Assembly: GCA_902475865.1 (NCBI GenBank)
Contig: CABSBK010000005.1
Span: 1-14,295, forward strand
Direction of reading: 5' to 3'
Length of the DNA: 14,295 bases
Origin: an uncultured Collinsella sp.
Lineage (GTDB): Bacteria; Actinomycetota; Coriobacteriia; Coriobacteriales; Coriobacteriaceae
The position numbers were made by a program, and so were the translations under genes. This document shows positions 1 to 7,131 of this stretch, one piece after another. The notes under the pieces were generated by a model. That model did no database searches. It had not been told where the DNA came from and worked only from the letters and a program-made list of their open reading frames with translations. Each line of letters starts with the position of its first letter. Position 1 is the stretch's first letter.

Positions 1-19
1 ACGTTTAGGTTGGTCTCCC

Positions 20-1072
20 CTACGCGTTCTTCTGAACCTTGAAGCGCTGCTTGAGTTGGCCGCAAGCAGCGTCGATATCGTTGCCGCGAGAGTTACGGAT
101 CGTGGTCTCAATGCCACGGGACTCAAGACGACGCTGAAGGTCTTCAACCTTATGAATCGGTGACGGTTTGAGAGGACTGCCCTCGATATCGTTGAGCTGG
201 ATCAGGTTGACGTGGCACAGCGTGCCCTCGCAGAAGTCGCAGAGCGCCTGCATCTCGGGGTTGGTGTCATTGACGCCCTCGATCATGGCGTATTCGTATG
301 TCGGACGGCGGCCGGTCTTTTCGGTGTAGAGCTGCAGTGCCTCATGAAGGCGCAGGAGCGTGTACTTCTTGACACCAGGCATAATCTTGTTGCGCGTGGA
401 CTGAATGGCAGAGTGCAGCGAGACGGCGAGCGTGAACTGCTCGGGAATGTCGGCAAACTTGCGAATACCAGGAATAACACCGCTGGTAGAGACAGTAAGG
501 TGACGGGCTCCAATACCGATACCGTCAGGGTCATTAAGAATGCGCAGCGCCTTGAGGACCTCGTCGTAGTTGGCAAACGGCTCGCCCTGGCCCATGAACA
601 CGACGCTCGTTGCGCGCTCGCCAAAGTCGTTGGATACATGAAGTACCTGGTCGACGATCTCTTGAGCGGTCAGAGAGCGCTTGAGGCCGTTAAGGCCGGT
701 GGCGCAAAAAGCGCAGCCCATGCCGCAGCCTGCCTGGGTGGATACGCAGACAGACAGCTTGTTGCGACGAGGCATGCCGACGGTCTCGATGGAGATGCCG
801 TCGTGGTACTCGAGTAGGTATTTACGAGAGCCATCCTTAGACACCTGCTTGGTGAGCTCGGTCGGCGTATCGAAGGCAAAGGCCTCTTTAAGCTGCTCGC
901 GGAAGGCCTTGGGAAGGTTGGTCATGTCATCAAACGAACAGACGTTCTTCTCAAAAACCCATTCGATGAGCTGCTTTGCGCGAAAAGCGGGTTGGCCGAG
1001 TTCGGCGACAAGTTCGCGAATATCGTTTTGGCTCAAGTCGCGAATGTCTTGAGATTTAGTCCTGGGATTCAT
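20..1072 (-). CDS. rlmN: RlmN, 23S rRNA/tRNA adenine-C2 methyltransferase (radical SAM)
   Basis: 350 residues. Known role of the family: cytoplasmic radical-SAM methylation of C2 of A2503 in 23S rRNA and A37 of some tRNAs, which tunes decoding and peptidyl-transferase function. Visible in the sequence: the CxxxCxxC iron-sulfur motif at C116, C120 and C123; C109, seven residues before it, matching the second catalytic cysteine of E. coli RlmN (C118); and C337 in the C-terminal NDIDAACGQL motif, matching the methyl-carrying cysteine (E. coli C355). The SAM-binding GQGEP segment is also present. The ATG at 1072 has an AAAGG ribosome site about five bases upstream. The stop (TAG) lies only 20 bases from the window edge, so whatever follows is unseen. 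The gene is divergent from ddl across an 85-base gap. All catalytic cysteines are intact, so the enzyme should be active. A Cfr-type (C8) enzyme is less likely given the close RlmN motif match and housekeeping context. Confidence 0.97.
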   Translation of the reverse strand: MNPRTKSQDIRDLSQNDIRELVAELGQPAFRAKQLIEWVFEKNVCSFDDMTNLPKAFREQLKEAFAFDTPTELTKQVSKDGSRKYLLEYHDGISIETVGMPRRNKLSVCVSTQAGCGMGCAFCATGLNGLKRSLTAQEIVDQVLHVSNDFGERATSVVFMGQGEPFANYDEVLKALRILNDPDGIGIGARHLTVSTSGVIPGIRKFADIPEQFTLAVSLHSAIQSTRNKIMPGVKKYTLLRLHEALQLYTEKTGRRPTYEYAMIEGVNDTNPEMQALCDFCEGTLCHVNLIQLNDIEGSPLKPSPIHKVEDLQRRLESRGIETTIRNSRGNDIDAACGQLKQRFKVQKNA

Positions 1073-1087
1073 GGAAGCCTTTCGATT

Positions 1088-1117
1088 TTGGGGAAACGTA
1101 GAGGGTATCGCTACAAT
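1088..1117 (+). promoter_or_regulatory. Putative sigma-A promoter of ddl-dinG
   Basis: TTGGGG at 1088-1093 and TACAAT at 1112-1117 (5/6 match to TATAAT) are separated by 18 bases. Transcription would start near 1124, giving a leader of about 34 bases that carries the AGGAGG ribosome site at 1143-1148. The -35 is weak (3/6). This is inferred from consensus only. Confidence 0.5.
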
Positions 1118-1157
1118 ATGGTATCAGCTGCAGGAATTATAGAGGAGGAGTCTGCCC

Positions 1158-2123
1158 ATGCCGGGTAAAAGCCTAGAGAACATGCACGTAGCGGTCTTGG
1201 CGGGCGGCCATTCCGCCGAACGCGAGATTTCGCTCAATTCGGGAAAGAACGTCGTGGCGGCACTGAAGGAGGCTGGCTACACCTCGGTGGAGCTGCTCGA
1301 CACCGCTGCCGATGACTTTATGGTGACTATGGCGACCGGTGGCTTCGACGTGGCGTTTATCGCCATGCACGGCGCCGGCGGCGAGGATGGCGCCATGCAG
1401 GGGGCCATGGAGACGCTGGGTATTCCCTACACGGCGTCAGGTGTGCTCGCCAGCGCATGTGGCGCTGATAAAGAGGTTTCAAAGCTTCTGTATGCCAAGG
1501 CGGGCATCCCCATTGCCCCCGGCCTGGCGCTTGAGGCGGGCGACGAGGTCGATATTGATCGTATCGTCGAGATTTGTGGCGAGCGTTGCTTTGTAAAGCC
1601 CGCCGTCAACGGCTCTAGCTACGGCATTTCGCTCGTTCACGAGCCCTCCGAGCTGCCGGCGGCAATCGTCAAGGCTTTTGAGTACGGCGATAAAGTGCTG
1701 GTCGAAAAGTGCATCGAGGGAACCGAGATCACTGTGGGCGTGTACGGCGAGGACGACGTGCGCGCGCTGCCGATTGTGGAGATCCGCAAGCCTGAGGACT
1801 GCGAGTTCTACGACCTGGATGTAAAGTACGTCGACCCCACAGACATCCACCGCATTCCGGCGCAGATTTCGCCCGAAAACTATGCGCGTGCCCAGGAACT
1901 TGCCTGTGCGGCCCATAAGGCCCTCGGCTGTCTGGGCGTTTCGCGCAGCGATTTTATCGTAAGCGAGGACGGTCCTGTCATTCTCGAGACCAACACCATT
2001 CCCGGCATGACCGATACGTCGCTGTATCCCGATGAGATTCGCCATACCGACGACATGACGTTCCCGCAAGTGTGCGACAGCCTGATCCGTATGGGTCTCC
2101 GTCGAGCGGGCGTTGCATGCTAA
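1158..2123 (+). CDS. ddl: D-alanine--D-alanine ligase
   Basis: 321 residues, cytoplasmic ATP-grasp enzyme. It joins two D-alanines using ATP to make the dipeptide that ends the peptidoglycan stem. Motifs in order: N-terminal AGGHSAEREISL (residues 15-26, with the conserved Glu of the D-Ala site); HGAGGEDGAMQG (72-83), the Ddl signature; FVKPAVNGSSYGIS, the central-domain lysine and serine loop; VEKCIEGTEITVGV; YDLDVKYVDP, with the tyrosine region typical of D-Ala-D-Ala rather than D-Ala-D-Lac ligases; and ETNTIPGMTDTSLYP, the C-terminal metal/substrate Glu and Asn. The ATG at 1158 follows a strong AGGAGG with nine-base spacing. ATG 1182 is possible but has no ribosome site. No vanH or vanX neighbour is present, so a vancomycin-resistance role is not supported. 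The 3' end overlaps the helicase gene by seven bases. Confidence 0.96.
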   Translation: MPGKSLENMHVAVLAGGHSAEREISLNSGKNVVAALKEAGYTSVELLDTAADDFMVTMATGGFDVAFIAMHGAGGEDGAMQGAMETLGIPYTASGVLASACGADKEVSKLLYAKAGIPIAPGLALEAGDEVDIDRIVEICGERCFVKPAVNGSSYGISLVHEPSELPAAIVKAFEYGDKVLVEKCIEGTEITVGVYGEDDVRALPIVEIRKPEDCEFYDLDVKYVDPTDIHRIPAQISPENYARAQELACAAHKALGCLGVSRSDFIVSEDGPVILETNTIPGMTDTSLYPDEIRHTDDMTFPQVCDSLIRMGLRRAGVAC

Positions 2124-5011
2124 TTGAGGACGCCGTATCTCCTGGAACGCCGCAGTTTGTCATCGATTCTTACGCCACGCTCGCCGAGCGCGCTAAGACG
2201 CAGTCGTTTGGCCTCATCGAGGAGGACGTAATCGTCCTCGATACCGAGACCACGGGTCTTTCGGTGCAGGACAACGAGTTAATTGAGATTTCCGCGGCCC
2301 GCCTTTCGGGCCGCGAGGTCATTGACCGCTTTGATACGTTCGTGCATCCCAAGCAGCTAATTCCTGCAGAGATTACCGAGCTTACGAGTATTACGAACGC
2401 CGATGTGGCAGATGCTCCGTCGGCCGTCGAGGCCGTCGCGGCACTCGCCGACTTTGTAGGCGGCTGTCCTGTTATCGCGCATAACGCCACGTTTGACCGG
2501 TCGTTCATCGAATCGGTCAAGGGCGGCGTCAACGTGAGTGATATCTGGATCGATTCGCTGGCGCTATCGCGCATTGCGCTTCCGCGCCTGATATCGCACA
2601 AACTGTCCTTTATGGCCGACTTGTTTGGGTGCGATTCGGTGTCGCACCGTGCGAACGCCGACGTTGATGCCCTGTGCGGCGTGTGGCGCGTGCTGTTGGT
2701 CGCACTTACCGACCTGCCTTCGGGCCTTATGGCGCGCATGGCGGACATGCACGCGGACGTGCCTTGGTCCTATCGCCCCATTTTTTCCTTTTTGGCTGGC
2801 CAGAATCCAGGTTCGATATTTTCGCTCAGCGCCGCTCGTGCCGATGTGCTCAAGGCCGATCGCGCAGGCGATCGCGTTGATGCGGACGAGTTGTCGGTCC
2901 TTAAGATGCCGAGCCGTGAAGAGATCGAGGCAGATTACGCCCCCGGCGGCCTGGTCAATCGTATGTACCCCACCTATGAGCCGCGCGACGAGCAGATCGC
3001 GATGGCGGTTGAGGTGCGCGATGCGCTGGTCACGGGTACCCATCGCGTGATCGAGGCGGGCACGGGCGTCGGTAAGTCGATGGCCTATCTCGTGCCCTTC
3101 GCCGAGGCCGCCCGCCGAAACAACATTACCGTCGGCATCGCGACCAAATCGAATAATCTTGCCGACCAGCTTATGTACCATGAGCTGCCAAAGCTCGCCG
3201 AACAGCTGGACGGGGGCCTGTCATTTTGTGCGCTCAAGGGCTATGACCACTATCCGTGTCTGCGCAAGCTCGAGCGCATGAGCCGTAGTCAGATTGAGAT
3301 CACCACCAAGCGCGATCCTGCTGACACGCTCACGGCGGTTGCGGTGATCATGGCGTATGTGTGCCAATCTGCCGATGGCGACCTCGATTCACTCGGCATT
3401 CGCTGGCGCAGCGTCAACCGTCCCGACTTTACGACGGCTTCGCGCGAGTGTGCTCGTCGTCTGTGTCCGTTCTTCCCTGACAAATGCCTGGTCCACGGGG
3501 CGCGCCGCCGTGCGGCACATGCCGACGTGGTGGTTACCAACCATTCCCTGCTGTTCCGCAACGTGGCCGCCGAGGGAAGGATTTTGCCTCCGATTCGTCA
3601 CTGGGTGGTCGATGAGGCCCATTCCATCGAGCGTGAGGCTCGTCGCCAATGGGCGCGCGTGGTTTCGGCAGATGAGTCGCGCGTGCTGTTTGAGCGCTTG
3701 GGTGGGTCGAGTGCCGGCGCGCTGAGTCAGGTTTCCCGAGATTTGGCCACTTCCGAGGGCTCCACGCTCTACCTGGGACTCACCGCCAAAGCAACGTCGA
3801 CGGTTGCCCGCGCGAGCATGGCGATTGCCGATGTGTTCGATGGCGTGCGCGAGCTTGGCCGCCGTGCCCGCGGGGGCTATGACAACGCGAATCTGTGGAT
3901 TGGTCCCGAGCTGCGCGAGTCGGATGACTGGCACGATTTTTTGCAGTCGGCCTATACCGCAATTGATGCACTGGACCAGGCGGATAAAAGCGTAGACGCG
4001 CTGGTGCAAGCTGTCGCTGCCGATAAGCCCGAGGTCGTCGTTGACCTGGGCGACATTTCGCGCCGTCTGCACGAGTTGGTCGAGAATCTCAAGCTCATCA
4101 TTGAGGGTACGGATGAGCACTATGTGTACTCACTGCAGGTTAACCGCCGGCTGCGAGCGGGCGGGGAGTCTATGACCGCCGAGCGCATCGACATCGGCGA
4201 GGCCTTGGCGAACGAGTGGCTGCCCGAGGTGCACACAGCCATCTTCGCTTCGGCGACCATGACGGTGTCTAAGAGCTTTGAGCACTTCAACCATGCCGTC
4301 GGCCTCGATCGCATCGGTGCGTCGACATCCTCATCGCTACACCTGGATTCGAGCTATGACTTTGACTCGAATATGGCCGTGGTTGTGGCGGGGGACATTC
4401 CTGATCCGCGCGATCGCGAGCGCTATCTGTCGGCGCTCGAGCGTGTGCTGGTCGATGCCCATTTCGCCATGGGTGGATCGGTGCTCACGCTCTTCACCAA
4501 CAGGCGCGATATGGAGGACCTGTATGCCCGCGTCGAGCCCAAATTGGCGCGAGCGGGCCTGGAGCTCAATTGCCAGCAACGCAACTCGTCCCCGCGTCGC
4601 CTGCGCGATCGGTTTATCAACGAGCCGACTTCATCGCTCTTTGCGCTCAAGGCCTTTTGGGAGGGCTTTGACGCCAGCGGCGAGACACTGCGTTGCGTCA
4701 TTATCCCCAAGCTGCCGTTCTCGAGCCCCACGGATCCTCTTTCGTGTGAGCGCAACCTGCGCGAGGACCGCGCTTGGGCGCGCTACTCGCTGCCCGAGGC
4801 GGTGCTCGAAGTCAAGCAGGCCGCCGGCCGTCTCATCCGCTCGTCGACTGATTGCGGCGTGCTCATCTTGGCAGATCCGCGCTTGGTGACAAAGGGCTAC
4901 GGTAAGAAGTTCTTGACGTCGCTGCCCACGACTTCCTACCAGCGTATCGAGTCGGCGCAGATCGGTCATTATTTGCAGCTGTGGCGTGCACGCCACGAGC
5001 GACGCCGTTAA
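2117..5011 (+). CDS. dinG: DinG-family protein: DEDDh exonuclease fused to an Fe-S-type DNA helicase
   Basis: 964 residues. Role inferred from the family: 5'-3' unwinding of forked DNA, D-loops or R-loops during repair, plus 3'-5' exonuclease trimming. Exonuclease domain (about 35-200): DTETTG (D42, E44), HNATFD (D127) and H177-x4-D182, a complete DEDDh set. Helicase domain (about 280-964): Walker A GTGVGKS (K320), TKSNNLADQL, VVTNHSLLF, Walker B VVDEAH (499-502), TLFTNRRDMEDLY, FWEGFD and motif VI QAAGRLIR (901-908). Four cysteines, C381, C445, C450 and C457, are spaced like the Fe-S ligands of E. coli DinG. Start choice: ATG 2117 overlaps the ddl stop (ATGCTAA), implying coupled translation. 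An in-frame ATG at 2072 would lie deep inside ddl and is less likely. The stop is shared in TTAA with the convergent WYL gene. The exonuclease fusion resembles Gram-positive DinG (YpvA) rather than E. coli DinG. Confidence 0.93.
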   Translation: MLIEDAVSPGTPQFVIDSYATLAERAKTQSFGLIEEDVIVLDTETTGLSVQDNELIEISAARLSGREVIDRFDTFVHPKQLIPAEITELTSITNADVADAPSAVEAVAALADFVGGCPVIAHNATFDRSFIESVKGGVNVSDIWIDSLALSRIALPRLISHKLSFMADLFGCDSVSHRANADVDALCGVWRVLLVALTDLPSGLMARMADMHADVPWSYRPIFSFLAGQNPGSIFSLSAARADVLKADRAGDRVDADELSVLKMPSREEIEADYAPGGLVNRMYPTYEPRDEQIAMAVEVRDALVTGTHRVIEAGTGVGKSMAYLVPFAEAARRNNITVGIATKSNNLADQLMYHELPKLAEQLDGGLSFCALKGYDHYPCLRKLERMSRSQIEITTKRDPADTLTAVAVIMAYVCQSADGDLDSLGIRWRSVNRPDFTTASRECARRLCPFFPDKCLVHGARRRAAHADVVVTNHSLLFRNVAAEGRILPPIRHWVVDEAHSIEREARRQWARVVSADESRVLFERLGGSSAGALSQVSRDLATSEGSTLYLGLTAKATSTVARASMAIADVFDGVRELGRRARGGYDNANLWIGPELRESDDWHDFLQSAYTAIDALDQADKSVDALVQAVAADKPEVVVDLGDISRRLHELVENLKLIIEGTDEHYVYSLQVNRRLRAGGESMTAERIDIGEALANEWLPEVHTAIFASATMTVSKSFEHFNHAVGLDRIGASTSSSLHLDSSYDFDSNMAVVVAGDIPDPRDRERYLSALERVLVDAHFAMGGSVLTLFTNRRDMEDLYARVEPKLARAGLELNCQQRNSSPRRLRDRFINEPTSSLFALKAFWEGFDASGETLRCVIIPKLPFSSPTDPLSCERNLREDRAWARYSLPEAVLEVKQAAGRLIRSSTDCGVLILADPRLVTKGYGKKFLTSLPTTSYQRIESAQIGHYLQLWRARHERRR

Positions 5012-5925
5012 AGCGGGCAGGTCAGGCTCTTCGCCATATCGCATAGACGCTTTGCCGAGGCGGGGTCATCCAGTATGCGGATGGCTCCGCCCGCTGCGAT
5101 TACCTGGCAGAACAGCCAGTGCTCTGACCCATAACGCACGGTCACCGTCGCCATGTCTGCCCCGTTTGGCTCAATCGACATGATGCCGGCCCAGTCTAGG
5201 CGCTCTGCCATGTCGAGCGGCATGAGGAGTTTTGCGCTCTGCTCCGCTTGGGAAAGGGATTCGTGGAGGGACGAGGACACGGATGTGTGGCGCTCCACAG
5301 AATCGTCGGTAAGGGCAAGGCCTTCGATTTTGTCCATGCGGTAGGAGCGCTGCGCATCAACTTCGACATCCCAGGCAATCAGATATGTTTGGTCGCCATG
5401 CGTCGCGATGCGCAGGGGGTCGATGAGACGCTCACGCGGCCGTGTGTCGTCCATCGAACGGTAGATGATGCGGCATCGAACGCCGTCTTGAATCGCGCAG
5501 TTCAGCTGTTGCCAGTGCGATCCTCGGGCAACGGTATCGACGACGCGCTGGTTGTAGCCGAGTTTCTCGGGTAGGAGGGCGTGTCGGATACGCTCTGCTG
5601 CCCGAGAGTCGATTCCCATCGATTCGAGTTCGTGGTTGAGCACGGCACCTTCGGCGGCACTTAGGCGCAAGGGCAGCACACGCCCCGCATCGCCTGTCAG
5701 GATGATGCACTCGCCGTGGCGTTCGCAGATGATGCGTGCGCCCGACTCACGGTCAGCGAGGGTCGAGACGATATCGATAATTTCGTCGAGCGCCGCACCC
5801 GTGATATCAAAACGGCTGCAGATATCCCCTCGTGTCATACCGGTCTCACCGGCAGCGTAGAGGGCCTCCATGATGTCAATCGCACGCGAGAGCCTTTGCT
5901 CGCTGGTGAGTTTACGCGCGGGCAT
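5008..5925 (-). CDS. WYL-domain transcriptional regulator, PafC-like
   Basis: 305 residues, cytoplasmic DNA-binding regulator. Visible order: N-terminal winged-helix region (about 8-60, RLSRAIDIMEAL then TRGDICSRFDITGAALDEII); a linker with PLRLSAAEGAVL (85-96), typical of PafC-like proteins; a WYL domain (about 145-205) with IDPLRIATHG, TYLIAW (the WYL triplet is TYL, 180-182) and RSYRMDKI (193-200); and a C-terminal WCX-like region (about 225-305). In mycobacteria PafB and PafC act together as a DNA-damage-responsive activator, and WYL domains sense nucleic-acid ligands. That role here is inference from fold and order. Start: ATG 5925 is chosen because it overlaps the upstream WYL gene by 14 bases; its AAAGGA is rather far (12 bases), so translation is probably coupled. 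An in-frame ATG at 5985 lies inside the upstream gene. Confidence 0.85.
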   Translation of the reverse strand: MPARKLTSEQRLSRAIDIMEALYAAGETGMTRGDICSRFDITGAALDEIIDIVSTLADRESGARIICERHGECIILTGDAGRVLPLRLSAAEGAVLNHELESMGIDSRAAERIRHALLPEKLGYNQRVVDTVARGSHWQQLNCAIQDGVRCRIIYRSMDDTRPRERLIDPLRIATHGDQTYLIAWDVEVDAQRSYRMDKIEGLALTDDSVERHTSVSSSLHESLSQAEQSAKLLMPLDMAERLDWAGIMSIEPNGADMATVTVRYGSEHWLFCQVIAAGGAIRILDDPASAKRLCDMAKSLTCPL

Positions 5926-6934
5926 GCTCGTGCACCGTCCTTTCGATGAGGTGGTTCCACGCCAGTTTAAGTGCATCGGGGGCAACGGGTCTCATGCCGT
6001 CCATGGCGTGCTCCATACAAAACGAGGCAGCGGCATTAAGGTCGCGCACGCCGACGGTCCAGGTCCAACCCTCTTCGGTGTGCGTGAGCTCCCCGCGACC
6101 GCGCGTTAGGCCGCTGACCATGTCGGCCTGGGCTTGCGGGGCAAACGAAAAGGTCGCCATAACGGGCTTGCAATCGGCAAAATCAAACTCAAAGAACAGG
6201 CGATCGTTCAGGTTAAAGTCGGCGGGGATGGAGTAGGCCTTCGAGGGGCGCCATGCGCGAACGATACGGTCGCAGCGAAACGTCCTGATTTCATCGGTGG
6301 CGTTGTCGAGTCCGCAAAAATACGCCACACCCTCGTGCTCAAACATGCCGTATACGCAGACGGTGCGCTCTTTTTGCTCCCCGTGCCCGTTTTGATACAA
6401 AAAGCGCAGTGCGCAGCGTTCGGCGAAAGCGCTCCACACTGCATCGACGGCGGGTAAGCGACGGGCGGGAGGCTCTTCTGCGGTCGATGCGCCGGTGAGG
6501 TAGGCGATCTTGGAGCGTATGTCTGCAAGCGGCGTGGCAAACGCGGCCGAACCGGTCGCAAGGGTCTGGTCGATAGCGTCGAGCAAGATGTCCGCGTCGT
6601 CTGCGGTGATGAGGCCACCGGCCGCAAACGTGTGCTCGCGATCGATGGTCCACGCGCTTTCTTCGGTTTCTTGGGCGCCTGCTGCGCGAACTTCCTTGAT
6701 CGTGATTCCGCGTTCGAGGAGTTTTTCGCGATCGCGGCGAAACTTGCGCTTGTCCGAGTCGATATTGCCCGACCCATAGCCAAGATCGGAATCCAGGACA
6801 ATTTGCTCTGTGGTCAATGGCTCGGGAGAGCTGTTGAGGACAAAGAACAGATTGAGGATGCGCTGGGCGGTCTTGTCGAAACCGGGTTCCGGCACCCCAT
6901 TTTTATTCGTTACGGTTGTATCGCTTGCCGTCAT
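5912..6934 (-). CDS. WYL-domain transcriptional regulator, PafB-like
   Basis: 340 residues, first gene of the two-gene WYL operon. N-terminal helix-turn-helix region (about 20-85): AQRILNLFFVLNSSPEPLTT, then KRKFRRDREKLLERGITI, which closely follows the PafB pattern of a helix-turn-helix and a charged FxRDxxxLxxxGI helix. WYL domain (about 165-230): LRFLYQNG, a degenerate WYL triplet in VAYFCGL (203-209), and EIRTFRCDRI (215-224), the usual RxFRxDRI strand. The C-terminal WCX-like region ends at 340. Start: ATG 6934 has GAGG five bases upstream. The in-frame ATG at 6967 has no convincing ribosome site and would leave almost no leader below the putative promoter. Ligand and targets cannot be read from the sequence. 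No proteasome or pup genes are nearby, unlike mycobacterial pafBC. Confidence 0.83.
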   Translation of the reverse strand: MTASDTTVTNKNGVPEPGFDKTAQRILNLFFVLNSSPEPLTTEQIVLDSDLGYGSGNIDSDKRKFRRDREKLLERGITIKEVRAAGAQETEESAWTIDREHTFAAGGLITADDADILLDAIDQTLATGSAAFATPLADIRSKIAYLTGASTAEEPPARRLPAVDAVWSAFAERCALRFLYQNGHGEQKERTVCVYGMFEHEGVAYFCGLDNATDEIRTFRCDRIVRAWRPSKAYSIPADFNLNDRLFFEFDFADCKPVMATFSFAPQAQADMVSGLTRGRGELTHTEEGWTWTVGVRDLNAAASFCMEHAMDGMRPVAPDALKLAWNHLIERTVHEHARA

Positions 6935-6992
6935 AGAATCCTCGCATGGGAAGGTGTTTGATGCCATGATTTTAGTCCGATATGGAGATTAG

Positions 6993-7021
6993 GCTATATC
7001 CTTGTCCGCTTGGGGCGTTAA
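6993..7021 (-). promoter_or_regulatory. Putative promoter of the WYL operon
   Basis: Read on the minus strand, TTAACG (7021-7016) and TATAGC (6998-6993) are exactly 17 bases apart, each a 4/6 match to sigma-A consensus. The predicted start near 6986 gives a leader of about 50 bases before ATG 6934, which supports that start over 6967. Consensus match only. Confidence 0.42.
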
Positions 7022-7057
7022 GATGCCCAGAATTCGGCCGTTTGCGCCCGCTCGGGG

Positions 7058-7063
7058 TATACT
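7058..7063 (+). promoter_or_regulatory. Possible -10 element for the split M28-like gene
   Basis: TATACT at 7058-7063 is a 5/6 match to TATAAT and lies about 70 bases upstream of ATG 7132. No good -35 is seen at 16-19 bases. A second AT-rich hexamer (TATATA, 7070-7075) also lacks a -35. The promoter may be weak, activator-dependent, or elsewhere in the 197-base divergent gap. Confidence 0.28.
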
Positions 7064-7131
7064 TTCGACTATATACGGTTCTAATGTGCATACATTGGGC
7101 CTATTTGTCGGATTATGGATGTGGAGCGCAT

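Noticed and set aside
1158-2123. ddl as a vancomycin-resistance D-Ala-D-Lac ligase
   Set aside because: The tyrosine region is Ddl-like and no vanH, vanX, or vanRS genes are present.
5008-6934. WYL proteins as part of a phage-defence island
   Set aside because: No defence nuclease, methylase, CBASS or BREX gene is nearby, and the motifs fit the chromosomal PafBC pair better.
6982-7131. N-terminal extension of the M28-like protein to an ATG at 6982
   Set aside because: The extra residues have no M28 similarity, overlap the probable promoter region of the gene and lack a ribosome site. ATG 7132 has GGAG at five bases.
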